From Bradyrhizobium sp. CCBAU 53338 (GTDB lineage Bacteria > Pseudomonadota > Alphaproteobacteria > Rhizobiales > Xanthobacteraceae): 64,000 bases of DNA. Both the position numbers and the translations under genes were made by a program. This document shows positions 50,694 to 59,564 of the stretch, piece by piece (position 1 is the stretch's first letter; every line of letters begins with the position of its first letter). The stretch spans positions 3,410,001-3,474,000 of the forward strand of contig NZ_CP030048.1 of NCBI RefSeq assembly GCF_015291665.1. Reading direction: 5' to 3'. Below the pieces are notes generated by a model. That model was not told where the DNA came from, searched no databases, and worked only from the letters and a program-made list of their open reading frames with translations.

Positions 50694-51005
50694 ATGAGCA
50701 TGCGCGTGCGGCTGAAGGCGGATGGACGGATCGTTGAGGTGCGGGACGGGCAAGAGTTTCCCGTCCAGCCGGTCCAGCCTGCGGTCGAGGCGTCGCCGGC
50801 CGAGGCCGGCTCGCTCGCGGTGCGCGATTTGCGCCGGCGCGCCTGCCTCACCCAGATGGAGTTCGCCGCCAAGCTTGGCGTGCCTGTCGAGACCATCCGC
50901 AATTGGGAGCAGGGCAAGCGCGCCCCGCGCGGACCCGCCCGCGCGCTGCTGGCCGTGATCGCACATGCGCCCGACACGGTTTTCCAGGCACTCGCCAAGG
51001 CCTGA
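50694..51005 (+). CDS. Helix-turn-helix DNA-binding protein, HigA/XRE-like
   Basis: 103 residues. The N-terminal half is low-complexity; the C-terminal HTH (SLAVRDLRRRACLTQMEFAAKLGVPVETIRNWEQGKRAPRGPARALL) resembles antitoxin-type XRE regulators. No toxin gene is next to it, so it may be a solitary regulator. The start follows GGGGGA by a few bases; an in-frame TTG at 50682 is weaker. Confidence 0.85.
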   Translation: MSMRVRLKADGRIVEVRDGQEFPVQPVQPAVEASPAEAGSLAVRDLRRRACLTQMEFAAKLGVPVETIRNWEQGKRAPRGPARALLAVIAHAPDTVFQALAKA

Positions 51006-51142
51006 CACCAAGGCCTCACCTTGCGAACCTCCCGTTAGCATTGCGGCTGAAGATCTGGTTTCGCGATCGGCCTCGTCCGTTGCACTCTGGCGGCCCGGGT
51101 CCATAATGATGCGAGAGGCTGCCGCAACAGAGAGGATTCCTC

Positions 51143-51961
51143 ATGCGGTTCGTCGAGGCCAATGGCGCGAAGATTCCGGCGGTCGGGCTCGGGACCTGGG
51201 AGCTCAGCGGCCGGACCTGCGCCCGCGTGGTCGAGCAGGCGCTGCGACTCGGTTACCGCCACATCGACACCGCCCAAGTCTACGACAATGAACGCGAGGT
51301 CGGCGACGGCTTGCGCGCTTCCGGCGTGCGCCGCGACGACGTCTTCGTCACCACGAAGGTCTGGACCAACCATTTCGCGCCCCACGATCTCGAACGGTCG
51401 GTCAAGGAGAGCTTGGTTCGCCTAAGGCTTCCAGCCGTCGACCTCGTGCTGTTGCACTGGCCCAATCCGCACGTGCCGCTGGAGGAGACGCTGGGCGCGC
51501 TGGCGCATGCCAAGCGCATGGGCCTGACGCGCCACATCGGCGTCTCCAATTTCACGGTGGCGCTGATCGAGCAGGCGGTCGCTCTGTCGGGGGAGCCGCT
51601 GGTCTGCAACCAGGTCGAATATCATCCCTATCTCGACCAGACGAAGGTGAGGGCGGCCTGTGACCAGCACGGGATGGCGCTAGTTGCCTACAGTCCGATC
51701 GCCAAGGGGCGCATCAAGGCCGACCAGACGCTCGCGGCCATCGGTCGTGCCCATCACAAGACGCCGGCACAAATCTGCCTGCGCTGGCTGGTGCAACAGA
51801 ATGTGCCGGCAATTCCCAGAACGTCGCGCATCGAGCGCCTGTCGGAAAACATCGAGATCTTCGATTTCGAGCTCTCCGACGAGGAGATGGGGCAGATCGC
51901 CGCGCTGGCGAGCCCCAAGGGCCGCCTGACCGATTTCGGCTTCGCGCCGAAATGGGATTGA
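51143..51961 (+). CDS. Aldo/keto reductase
   Basis: 272 residues. NADPH-dependent (beta/alpha)8 barrel with the catalytic tetrad visible: Asp in YRHIDTAQVYDNE (near 45), Tyr in the same motif, Lys in VTTKVWTNHF (near 75), His in LVLLHWPNPH (near 105). C-terminal IPRTSRIERLSENIEIFDFELSDEEM binds the cofactor phosphate. The substrate range of this type includes 2,5-diketo-gluconate and small aldehydes. The ATG has AGAGGA upstream. Confidence 0.93.
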   Translation: MRFVEANGAKIPAVGLGTWELSGRTCARVVEQALRLGYRHIDTAQVYDNEREVGDGLRASGVRRDDVFVTTKVWTNHFAPHDLERSVKESLVRLRLPAVDLVLLHWPNPHVPLEETLGALAHAKRMGLTRHIGVSNFTVALIEQAVALSGEPLVCNQVEYHPYLDQTKVRAACDQHGMALVAYSPIAKGRIKADQTLAAIGRAHHKTPAQICLRWLVQQNVPAIPRTSRIERLSENIEIFDFELSDEEMGQIAALASPKGRLTDFGFAPKWD

Positions 51962-52010
51962 GGGGGAACCCGGGTATGCTAGGAGCAAAGCGGCAACCCA
52001 AGATCGGGCG

Positions 52011-52907
52011 ATGGAACCGCGGAAGATCATACGGCCTGATATTGCGGCGTCAGCGATCGCGCATCTGACGCTGGTGGCGCTGATCATCCTGATCAGCGAG
52101 GTCCATCCGTTTCATGCCGCGCCGGCCGAGACCGTTGCGGTCGATATCGTTACCCCGGAGGAGGTGAAGCAGGAGGAGGCCAAGGCGGAAGAGAAGGCCC
52201 GGGAGGAGGCGAGGGAGAAGCCGCCCGAACAGCTCCCCGAGTTCAAGCTGCCGAAGCTCGACTTCACCGACAAGGACAGGCTGGACACATCGCCCAAGCC
52301 TGCGCCGTCCGAAGAGAAGCCCGCGGAGAAGGCGCCACTGCAGCAGAGGCAGCAGCCTCGGCCGCCACAGGCGGCGAAGCCGCAAGAGGCCAACGCACAG
52401 TCTCAACCCCAGCAATCTCAACCGCAACAGCCACCGGCTGCGATGCCGCAGCCGCAGGCCGCGCCTCCGGCCTACAAGCAACCGGAGCCGGATGTCACCG
52501 TCAGATACCATGTGACGCTGGGCCTGCCGCCTGCATTGCCGCCCGCGCCGAAAGACGCTCCCAAGGATGATGGCGGCGATGCCAAGGACTCGATCGCAGC
52601 CAAGCTGCCGCCTGAGGTCATTGCCGAGCTTCGCCGTCACCTGAGGAGCTGCTCGAAACTGCCCGCGGGGGTCGCGCCGACCGATGCCGTGCGCATCAGG
52701 TTGCGGGCGGTGATGGCCACGGACGGTACGCTGGCGCGCGACCCGATCCTGATCGAGGCGCCGCCGTCCGCGAAGGGCGTCGCCATCGTGAAATCAGCGA
52801 TCAGCGCGCTCCAGAATTGCCAGCCCTACAAGATGCTGCCAACGGACAAATACGCGGAATGGAGCGTGATGGACCTTTCCTTCACGCCGGGGGATTTCGG
52901 GTCGTAG
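52011..52907 (+). CDS. TolA/TonB-like envelope protein
   Basis: 298 residues. A short N-terminal membrane anchor (IAASAIAHLTLVALIILIS) is followed by an extended charged and Pro/Gln-rich stalk (about residues 35-165; EEVKQEEAKAEEKAREEAREKP, PQPQAAPPAYKQPEP) and a compact C-terminal domain (IRLRAVMATDGTLARDPILIEAPPSAKGVAIVKSAISALQNCQPYKMLP) like TolA/TonB C-termini. It would span the periplasm and pass energy to the outer membrane. The usual tolQRB-pal partners are absent, so it is an isolated paralog. Confidence 0.8.
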   Translation: MEPRKIIRPDIAASAIAHLTLVALIILISEVHPFHAAPAETVAVDIVTPEEVKQEEAKAEEKAREEAREKPPEQLPEFKLPKLDFTDKDRLDTSPKPAPSEEKPAEKAPLQQRQQPRPPQAAKPQEANAQSQPQQSQPQQPPAAMPQPQAAPPAYKQPEPDVTVRYHVTLGLPPALPPAPKDAPKDDGGDAKDSIAAKLPPEVIAELRRHLRSCSKLPAGVAPTDAVRIRLRAVMATDGTLARDPILIEAPPSAKGVAIVKSAISALQNCQPYKMLPTDKYAEWSVMDLSFTPGDFGS

Positions 52908-52919
52908 CCGCGCGAACGG

Positions 52920-54620
52920 CCCGACGAGGCTGGGCAAGAATTGGGCGTTGGCGGCTTCAGGCTGGAACGAAGCGGCCAATTGGGAGCGGCGGCCGGATAT
53001 TGGTCCAAAGTGCCTCTGGAGTGACCTGGATGTACTGCAGGAGGGCTGCGAGGATACCTCGGCAAATGACAAGCGTCTTTGCGAGCGCAGCCAGGAACCC
53101 GTCAAATCCAAGGATGTTGAGCGCACGGGTGAAATTGTAGCAGAGCGCCATCAGGCTCCATTCGCCGCGGACCTTGTCGAAGCCGCGGACCAGAAAATGA
53201 CGATAGCCGGCACGGCATTTGAGCGTGCCAAACGGATGCTCGACAATCCCCGAACGACGGCGCATCAGCTCGCCCGCGCCCTGCATCCGTGCGCGGTGGC
53301 GTTCGAGAACATCTTCATGCTCCCAGCGACCAATGGTGCGGTAGGTGGTGGTTGGTGAGAGACAGCGGACCTTGAGCGGGCAGCTCCTGCAGGTCACTCC
53401 GCGGGCCGCGTAGCGGATCTCGACGCGGCCACTGACGTTCTTTTGCCTGCTCTTGAACGGATGCAGCAGCTGGCCCGCGGGACAGCGATAGGCGTCGATT
53501 GCGCCGTCATAGTTGAAGTCCTTGAGCGCGAAGCGGCCTTGCTTCTCGAGCCGCGCGTTAGCTTCGGGCAGCGGCACATAGGCGATGATGCCCTCGTCCT
53601 CGCAGGCCTTCAGTTCGACACTGCTGTAATAGCCCTCATCGGCCAGCGCCTGCAGTGTCTCGGCTCCAAGGGCCTCTTTGGCCGCCTTGGCCATCGCAGA
53701 GAGCTGTCGAACATCACTGCTGTCGTTGACCACCTCACTCGCGACAATGAGCTTGTGCTTGTCGTCAACCGCGGTCTGCACATTGTAGCCTGCAATGCCC
53801 TGACCGTTCTTGACCAGAAGCCGGGCATCCGGATCCGTCAGCGACATTTGTGTCTCGCCACTCTCTTCCAGCCGAGCCACATCGGCCTCGGCACGCGAAC
53901 GCTTCGCCATCAACGCCGCGACCTTCGCACCGATATCGCCGCCATCTCCTCGGCCATCACCGCCCGCGCGATCCGTCCCCGGCTTCTTGGCCTCTGTTGC
54001 ATCATTGTCTTCAAGAGACTTGCGGTAAGCCTCGATCTCCTGGTCCAGCCTTGCGATCTGCTCGCCAAGCCGCCTGCGCGTGAAGATGGAAGCCTTGCTG
54101 GCGTCGCCCTGGAACAGGGAACCATCAATCGCTACGATCGTGCCGCCGACAAGCCCAAGCTCCCGAGCCAGCAGCACGAAGCTCCGGTTCGTGGCCTTCA
54201 GCGCCTTCCAGTTCTCCTTGCGGAAGTTGGCAATCGTCCGATAACCCGGCTTCAGCCCCTTCAGCAGCCAGATCAGCTCCAGATTGCGGCCAGCTTCCCG
54301 CTCTAGCCGGCGCGACGACCTGACCTGGTTGATGTAGCCGTAAAGATAGAGCTTCAGCAGATCGGCAGGATCGTACGGCGGCTGCCCGACTTCTTCCGCG
54401 CCACGATCCGCGTGGCCGAAGCCAAGCTTTGCAAGATCGAGCGCGCAAACGAAGCCATCGATCGCTCGCACCGGATTGTCCGGCCCGACATAGTCCTCAA
54501 TCCGCGCTGGCAGAAGACTGGGTTGCTCCCGGCTCTCGCCGGTCTTAAATATGCGATTCGCCATAAGACGAATCCTACATCAACTCTCAAAAAATCCCGT
54601 TCTTGCCCAGCCTCGACGGG
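52920..54620 (-). mobile_element. IS1182-family insertion sequence
   Basis: About 1.7 kb bounded by 21-base inverted repeats with one mismatch: CCCGACGAGGCTGGGCAAGA(A) at 52920-52940, and its reverse with CCCGTCG at 54620-54600. It carries a single full-length transposase gene. The left end lies 12 bases after the TolA-like stop; the right end touches the dispersed repeat copy 2. I see no clear target-site duplication. Confidence 0.85.
52957..54564 (-). CDS. IS1182-family transposase
   Basis: 535 residues, full length and without frameshift. The N terminus RIEDYVGPDNPVRAIDGFVCALDLAKLGFG and the region YDPADLLKLYLYGYINQVRSSRRLEREAGRNLELIWLL are the DUF772-type entry domain. The DDE catalytic residues lie in VAIDGSLFQGDA, GYNVQTAVDDKHKLIVASEV and the C-terminal GIVEHPFGTLK block. 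It should be active in copying and pasting the element, judged only by intactness. Confidence 0.92.
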   Translation of the reverse strand: MANRIFKTGESREQPSLLPARIEDYVGPDNPVRAIDGFVCALDLAKLGFGHADRGAEEVGQPPYDPADLLKLYLYGYINQVRSSRRLEREAGRNLELIWLLKGLKPGYRTIANFRKENWKALKATNRSFVLLARELGLVGGTIVAIDGSLFQGDASKASIFTRRRLGEQIARLDQEIEAYRKSLEDNDATEAKKPGTDRAGGDGRGDGGDIGAKVAALMAKRSRAEADVARLEESGETQMSLTDPDARLLVKNGQGIAGYNVQTAVDDKHKLIVASEVVNDSSDVRQLSAMAKAAKEALGAETLQALADEGYYSSVELKACEDEGIIAYVPLPEANARLEKQGRFALKDFNYDGAIDAYRCPAGQLLHPFKSRQKNVSGRVEIRYAARGVTCRSCPLKVRCLSPTTTYRTIGRWEHEDVLERHRARMQGAGELMRRRSGIVEHPFGTLKCRAGYRHFLVRGFDKVRGEWSLMALCYNFTRALNILGFDGFLAALAKTLVICRGILAALLQYIQVTPEALWTNIRPPLPIGRFVPA

Positions 54621-54621
54621 C

Positions 54622-55241
54622 AAAACACCGCCGATGCTGTCAATCCGCGCCGGCGAAAATATTCCACTTTACCGAAATTCGGAAATAGCGTATGTGTCGC
54701 CCATCCCGGTTCATCCTTGAGGGGCGATCGTACGTCGTCACGAATTGCGAGCCGGAGTGCGGTGGACGCGGCAGCGTCGGCACGAGAGGGTGCGGGCAGG
54801 GCGGGTAGTCCCTGTGAGCCCGAAACCGCGTGCGGACGAACGGCGCTGTTCAGTTCGTCTCGCCAGCATTCTTGCGGCGCGTGTGCACACGTCTGCAAGA
54901 CCCTGTGGCGGCAACGGACGCGCGTACGGCAAAACCGTGTGGTCCCGGCCGTCGTCGCTACGGTCAAGCCTGTCGCGGAGGTGTGGAGCGTCCAACCGGA
55001 TCAACCACATCGTCAATTCGCGGGGCGAGGGAGGCCAGAAGGAATTCGGCTCCCGGGAGAGCGCGGCATAAGCCGTCAACCCATCGCGCAGGGAAGGCCG
55101 TGTGTTGGGCTTCACCTGTATGCCGCTGTGCGGTCTTTCACTGCGCTACATTCGCGCAGCGGACCGCGGGTGCCGCCGGCACCCGGCCTTCCCTGCACCC
55201 TCTTGGACAAGAGGGCGGAGAGAACGAGCAAAGCTCGGGCG
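54622..55241 (-). repeat. Dispersed ~600-bp repeat, copy 2 (inverted), abutted by the IS
   Basis: The reverse complement matches copy 1 (5605-6165) in landmark order. Divergence is moderate, with short insertions or deletions. The IS1182 right end begins exactly where copy 1 reads GTGTTTTGCC, so the element may have inserted into or next to the repeat. With 55242-55358 it makes a ~740-base stretch without a supported gene. Confidence 0.8.
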
Positions 55242-55358
55242 AATTGCGTCGCGAGAGCGCGCAGGTGTGTCTGCGATTCGAAATGCAAAACTGCAGGAGC
55301 GATGCCGTTGCCTCGAACTTCGTCATTGCACGCAACGACGTTGTGGCGAGAGCCGGAC

Positions 55359-56075
55359 TCAACGACCCCGCTTCAATCCCTCGTCACCCGCGACCACCTC
55401 CGGCGCCATCGCGGCCCATGCGCTCGACGCGAACTGCCGCCGCCAGGTCACGACCACCACCGCGGCCGTGGTCACGAACAGCACCCAGGGGCTGACGAAC
55501 CAGCCGAGATAGCCGAGCGCGAAGAAGAAGGCGCGCTGGCCGCGGTTGAAATGGCGGCCGGCGGATTCGAACACGCGCGAGGTGCGGACGACATGGGCCT
55601 CGGCTTCCGCCGTGTCGCGCATGGAGGCCGGCGGCATGCCGCCGAACAGGATCGCGACGTAGTTGAACAGGCGGTATGCCCAGGCGAACTTGAAGAAGGC
55701 GTAGACGCAGATCAGCACCAGGCCGACGCATTTCAGCTCCCACAGCGCCGGCGAGGGGCTGAGGTCGATCGGCAGCTTGGCCAGAATGGCGATGGCGTCG
55801 TTGGTCGCATGCAGCAGCGCCAGCGCGCCGCCGAGCGCGAACAGGCTGGTGGAGGCGAAGAAGGCGGTGCCGTTCTGAAGCGAGGCCATGATCTGCATGT
55901 CGACCATGCGCGCCTCGCGGTCGAGCAGGCGGCGGACCCAGACCTCGCGGTAGCGGTTCATTCGCGCAGACAGGCTGTCGCGGCCATAGGCGGAGTGTTC
56001 GAGCGTGGCGGCATAGACCAGCCATTCGACGATGAAGAAGCCGACGGCGGTGATGTCGACCCAATGCCTGCTCAT
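55359..56075 (-). CDS. DUF599 family membrane protein
   Basis: 238 residues from the ATG at 56075, which has GAGGAGAGAG before it; the frame reaches 56168. About four membrane segments (ITAVGFFIVEWLVYAA, ASTSLFALGGALALL, CVGLVLICVYAFFKFAWAY, FFFALGYLGWFVSPWVLFVTTAAVVVV). The DUF599 hallmarks RYREVWVRRLLDREARMVDMQIMASLQNGTAFFAST (near 40-75) are clear. Function unknown. The 3' end is next to the repeat region. Confidence 0.88.
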   Translation of the reverse strand: MSRHWVDITAVGFFIVEWLVYAATLEHSAYGRDSLSARMNRYREVWVRRLLDREARMVDMQIMASLQNGTAFFASTSLFALGGALALLHATNDAIAILAKLPIDLSPSPALWELKCVGLVLICVYAFFKFAWAYRLFNYVAILFGGMPPASMRDTAEAEAHVVRTSRVFESAGRHFNRGQRAFFFALGYLGWFVSPWVLFVTTAAVVVVTWRRQFASSAWAAMAPEVVAGDEGLKRGR

Positions 56076-56195
56076 GTCTCTCTCCTCGCGGGCCACACGA
56101 TTGCCACGCATGGTGGGGTGCGGCAACGATTGATTGGGGGCAGGCGATGGCGCTAAAAGCAGCCGCACAGACGGACTTAGGTAAGGACCAGCGAC

Positions 56196-56858
56196 ATGGC
56201 AGCGCTCAAGCTCGCGATCGGCAACAAGAACTACTCGTCATGGTCGATGCGGCCCTGGCTCGCGCTTCGCGCCAACGACATCCCGTTCGTGGAGACCGTG
56301 ATCCCGCTCTACACCGACAATCCCGCGGACAAGGAGCAGATCCTGTCCTTCAGCCGTGCCGGCAAGGTCCCGGTGCTGGTCGACGGCGACATCACGGTGT
56401 GGGATTCGCTCAGCATCATCGAATACATCGCCGAACGCTATCCGGAGAAGAAGCTCTGGCCCGACGATGTCGCGGCCCGCGCCTTTGCCCGTTCGGTGTG
56501 CGCCGAGATGCATTCCGGTTTCATGGCCCTGCGCGGCGAATGCGGTATGAACCTGCACCGTCCGGTGCGGCCCGTGACGCTGTCGGCGGACGCCAGGGCC
56601 AATGTCGCGCGCGTGGAGGAGATCTGGCACACGTGCCGGACCCGTTACGGCGCCGGCGGGCCGTTCCTGTTCGGTCGCTTCGGAGCTGCGGATGCGATGT
56701 ATGCCCCGGTCGTGCATCGCTTCCGCACCTATGCCATCGAGGTCACGCCGGAGACCAAGGCCTACATGGACACGATGATGGCAATGCCGGCGTTCCAGGA
56801 ATGGACTCGCGACGGCATCGCCGAAACGCTCGTCATCGAAAAGTTCGAGAACGTGTAA
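56196..56858 (+). CDS. Glutathione S-transferase family protein
   Basis: 220 residues. The N-terminal thioredoxin-like domain contains NKNYSSWSMRPWLALRANDIPF (near 9-30; a Ser-type active site) and WDSLSIIEYIAERYP (near 70, glutathione gamma-glutamyl contact). The all-helical C-terminal domain follows. Likely roles are detoxification or glutathione-dependent isomerisation. The ATG is preceded by AAGGA. Confidence 0.9.
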   Translation: MAALKLAIGNKNYSSWSMRPWLALRANDIPFVETVIPLYTDNPADKEQILSFSRAGKVPVLVDGDITVWDSLSIIEYIAERYPEKKLWPDDVAARAFARSVCAEMHSGFMALRGECGMNLHRPVRPVTLSADARANVARVEEIWHTCRTRYGAGGPFLFGRFGAADAMYAPVVHRFRTYAIEVTPETKAYMDTMMAMPAFQEWTRDGIAETLVIEKFENV

Positions 56859-56944
56859 TCACGAATGTGATCGAGCGCGGCTTGACGCCATACCGGCTTG
56901 CGGCGCTCAATCCAAGGGAAGACGGGCTCTGGAGAGGGACGACG

Positions 56945-57313
56945 ATGGGAATCCTGGACTCACTCGAAAACAATCCCGCACTGCGCAGCGCGCTCGGTCA
57001 GCTCGGCGCCGCGGTTCTGCCGGCCGTGCTGGGCGAGGTGATGGGCAGCAACAACCAGGGCGGCCTCGGTGCGATCGTTGCAAAGCTGCAGCAGGCGGGC
57101 TTCGGCGACCAGGTCAAGTCCTGGCTCGGTAACGGCCAGAACCTGCCGATCTCGGCCGACCAGCTTCGTGCCGTGCTCGGCAACGACACCGTCCGCCAGC
57201 TCGCCGCCCGCTACAACATCCCGGTCGACCAGCTCGGCGAGATCCTGGCGCAGGAGCTGCCCAAGGCCGTGGACCAGGCGAGCCCGGACGGCCATCTGCC
57301 TCACGGCGCCTGA
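56945..57313 (+). CDS. YidB-like (DUF937) protein
   Basis: 122 residues. A Gly-rich helical repeat protein: MGILDSLENNPALRSALGQLGAAVLPAVLGEVMGSNNQGGLGAIVAKLQQAGFGDQVKSWLGNGQNLPISADQLRAVLG, then AARYNIPVDQLGEILAQELPKAVDQASPDG. This is the YidB/DUF937 pattern; function unknown. The start has GGAGAGGG before it and lies 87 bases after the GST stop. Confidence 0.85.
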   Translation: MGILDSLENNPALRSALGQLGAAVLPAVLGEVMGSNNQGGLGAIVAKLQQAGFGDQVKSWLGNGQNLPISADQLRAVLGNDTVRQLAARYNIPVDQLGEILAQELPKAVDQASPDGHLPHGA

Positions 57314-57518
57314 GGGGGAGGTTCCGGCGGGCGTCGCCGGCCGCCCGGTTCCCCAGCTATCACCCTGAAAATATTGCGGGATTGGTGCGTTTGCGCTGGC
57401 TGCATACTGCTGGCCAAAACGCCGCATCGCGTGCTATAGGTCGCACCGGGTTTTCAGCCGGTCCGTCGCAGTGGGACCCTGGGCACGGCCGGCGCTGTTT
57501 GAGTGATGGAGATGGGCG

Positions 57519-57710
57519 TTGAAGCATAAATTCCCCGTGGGAACGCGCGTATTGTTCACTGCCAGCAACATCGCGCGCCCGGCTGCGAGTGGTTCGTACG
57601 AGGTCATTCGCCTGCTGCCGACGGAAGGCGACGACTGCCAGTACCGGATCAAGAGTTCGACCGAAGCCTTCGAACGGGTCGCCAAGGAAAGCCAGCTCGC
57701 GCTCTCGTAA
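57519..57710 (+). CDS. Small hypothetical protein, 63 residues
   Basis: Begins with TTG behind GGAGATGGG (good spacing). Sequence starts KHKFPVGTRVLFTASNIARP and continues as a beta-rich domain of SH3-like character (GSYEVIRLLPTEGDDCQYRIKSSTEAFERVAKESQL). Conserved appearance and clean ribosome site argue it is real. Function unknown. Confidence 0.7.
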   Translation: MKHKFPVGTRVLFTASNIARPAASGSYEVIRLLPTEGDDCQYRIKSSTEAFERVAKESQLALS

Positions 57711-57862
57711 TGCGCTGACGGCAGCCGCGCGTTGACATCGCGGACGAATTTGCTCCGCCCGCCGTCAAATGGCCCGCTTCGCCTCGCCAAGGTGAGGTGG
57801 GGGCGGTTGCCGACTCGCGGTGCTCGCTTGACCATCAGCTCTCGCGTGGGGGGACATCGCGC

Positions 57863-58822
57863 ATGAACTGGGCATGGGCCTCATCGCTCGACGAAATCTG
57901 GCGCTCGCCGGCCTTCCCGATGTGGATGACGCTGGCAGCTGGCGGCTTCTTCGGATTGATCCTGCTGATCACGCTGGTGCGTGCCGAGAAATCGGTCGCC
58001 AACGGGGCGCTGACCGTCATCACGCTGCTCTCGATCGGCATCGCGGTGGCCGCGACCATGCGCATCTATGGGCCGCTGGGGCACGATAACCCGATTGCGG
58101 AAGTTGGCACGCAAGCCACGGTGACAGCGAGCCTGCCGGCGCTGTCCTGCCTCGACGATCTCGCCGGTGACGCCGTCGCCGCTGGCTGCGAGAAGGCCCT
58201 GTTCGGTGCGCCCGATACCGCGGCTGCTGCGGTCGCCTATACGGCGGCCCGGATCGATCGGCTGACCGCGCTCGGCGATGCCGCGACCGCCGACAAGAGC
58301 ATGACGCTCGACACCAAGGTGCTGCGCAAGTCGCTGGAGCATGATCGCTACGGCCTCGTGGCTCAGGTGCTGGTCGCGCGCGACGGCTGCACCCAGTTTG
58401 ATTGCGCAGCGTTCCGCTCTCTGACGGACCAGCAGCAGGTTGCCGCCAACATGGACGCGCATCTCTATGATCAGCTGGTCGCGCGCTACGCGCCGACCTG
58501 GAATACGCCGGCCGCCGCGCCGGGAGCGCTGCCGCCCAACCCGATCGCTGCGTTACCGCCATCGATGCCGACGGGCCGGCCGACCAATGCCGAGTTCCCG
58601 AGCGCCTCGTCGACCCCGCCGGTGAGCATCATGACGCCGGAGCCGCCGACGGCAGCCACGCGGCCGCCGCCGGCCGCCAATGCGGCGGCGGCACCTGCGA
58701 CGCCTCGTGCTCCGGCCGCGAAGAAGCCCCCGGCGCCGAAGGCTGCGCGCGCGCCTGTTGCTGCGCCGGTTCCGCTGACGCCACCGCCGGGCTCGGTGCC
58801 CGCGGCTGCGGATAACAACTAG
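57863..58822 (+). CDS. Membrane-anchored hypothetical with Pro/Ala-rich tail
   Basis: 319 residues from the ATG at 57863, behind GGGGGGA; the frame opens at 57797. Two N-terminal membrane segments (MWMTLAAGGFFGLILLITLV and ALTVITLLSIGIAVAATM) flank a short loop. A soluble domain with four cysteines (ALSCLDDLAGDAVAAGCEKALFG, RDGCTQFDCAAF) extends to about residue 215. The last 100 residues are low-complexity Pro/Ala (PAANAAAAPATPRAPAAKKPP). No family recognised. Confidence 0.75.
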   Translation: MNWAWASSLDEIWRSPAFPMWMTLAAGGFFGLILLITLVRAEKSVANGALTVITLLSIGIAVAATMRIYGPLGHDNPIAEVGTQATVTASLPALSCLDDLAGDAVAAGCEKALFGAPDTAAAAVAYTAARIDRLTALGDAATADKSMTLDTKVLRKSLEHDRYGLVAQVLVARDGCTQFDCAAFRSLTDQQQVAANMDAHLYDQLVARYAPTWNTPAAAPGALPPNPIAALPPSMPTGRPTNAEFPSASSTPPVSIMTPEPPTAATRPPPAANAAAAPATPRAPAAKKPPAPKAARAPVAAPVPLTPPPGSVPAAADNN

Positions 58823-58864
58823 TTCGGCTTTGAAAAGCTGCGCATGGCCCGCTAATGCTGGGCC

Positions 58865-59305
58865 ATGCCACTCCATCTGATCAAGCTTGCCGTCGGCTGC
58901 GACTCCGTCAAGGAATTGAAGGGGTGGATCGCCGAACGGATGCAAACGGCCAAGAAAAAAGGCCTGCCGCAACACCACATCCACATCACCCGCATGGTGC
59001 CGAAGCGCGATGCCGAGATTCTGGCAGGCGGATCGCTCTATTGGGTCATCAAGGGCGAGATCGCCGCACGCGAGAAGATCATCGGCATCGAGCCGTTCCG
59101 CGACAAGGACGGCATCGGACGCTGCCGGATCGTCATGCAGCCGAAGGTGATCTCGGTGTCGCCGCGGCCGATGCGTCCGTTCCAGGGCTGGCGCTATCTC
59201 ACCGACGATTCGGTGCCGCCCGATCTCGGCAAATCCGCCGCGGGCACGATCGCGGCGATGCCCGAGCCGATGCGGCGCGAGCTGCGCGATCTCGGGCTGC
59301 TCTGA
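58865..59305 (+). CDS. DUF1489 family protein
   Basis: 146 residues: LIKLAVGCDSVKELKGWIAERM at the start, HHIHITRMVPKRDAEILAGGSLYWVIKG in the middle, RPFQGWRYLTDDSVPPDLG toward the end. These match DUF1489, an alphaproteobacterial family of unknown role. The gene follows the Pro/Ala-rich protein by 42 bases. Confidence 0.9.
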   Translation: MPLHLIKLAVGCDSVKELKGWIAERMQTAKKKGLPQHHIHITRMVPKRDAEILAGGSLYWVIKGEIAAREKIIGIEPFRDKDGIGRCRIVMQPKVISVSPRPMRPFQGWRYLTDDSVPPDLGKSAAGTIAAMPEPMRRELRDLGLL

Positions 59306-59564
59306 ACCGCGATATTGTCGATCAGCCGCGCAGCCGGCTAACCTTAACAAGCGGCGGTCGTGGACGCCATGCATCGACATCGGGCACAGCATTCCCGTGC
59401 TGCGATGATGTCGCGTGATCGTGGGCTGGATCACAGGCGCAATGTCGCGGCGCGATTCATGATGACCCATCATCGCACGGTGATTTCGTCATCCCGTCAC
59501 GCATTTCACTTGACCGCAGACGCGGCCAACTCGAAGATATTGTTCAGGGGTGTCGAGGATCGCC

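Noticed and set aside
50694..51005. Toxin-antitoxin module suggested by HigA-like HTH
   Set aside because: No small toxin gene on either side; neighbours are mgtE and an aldo/keto reductase.
54603..56156. 517-codon plus-strand frame over repeat copy 2 and DUF599 gene
   Set aside because: Runs antisense through DUF599 and across non-coding repeat; low-complexity composition.
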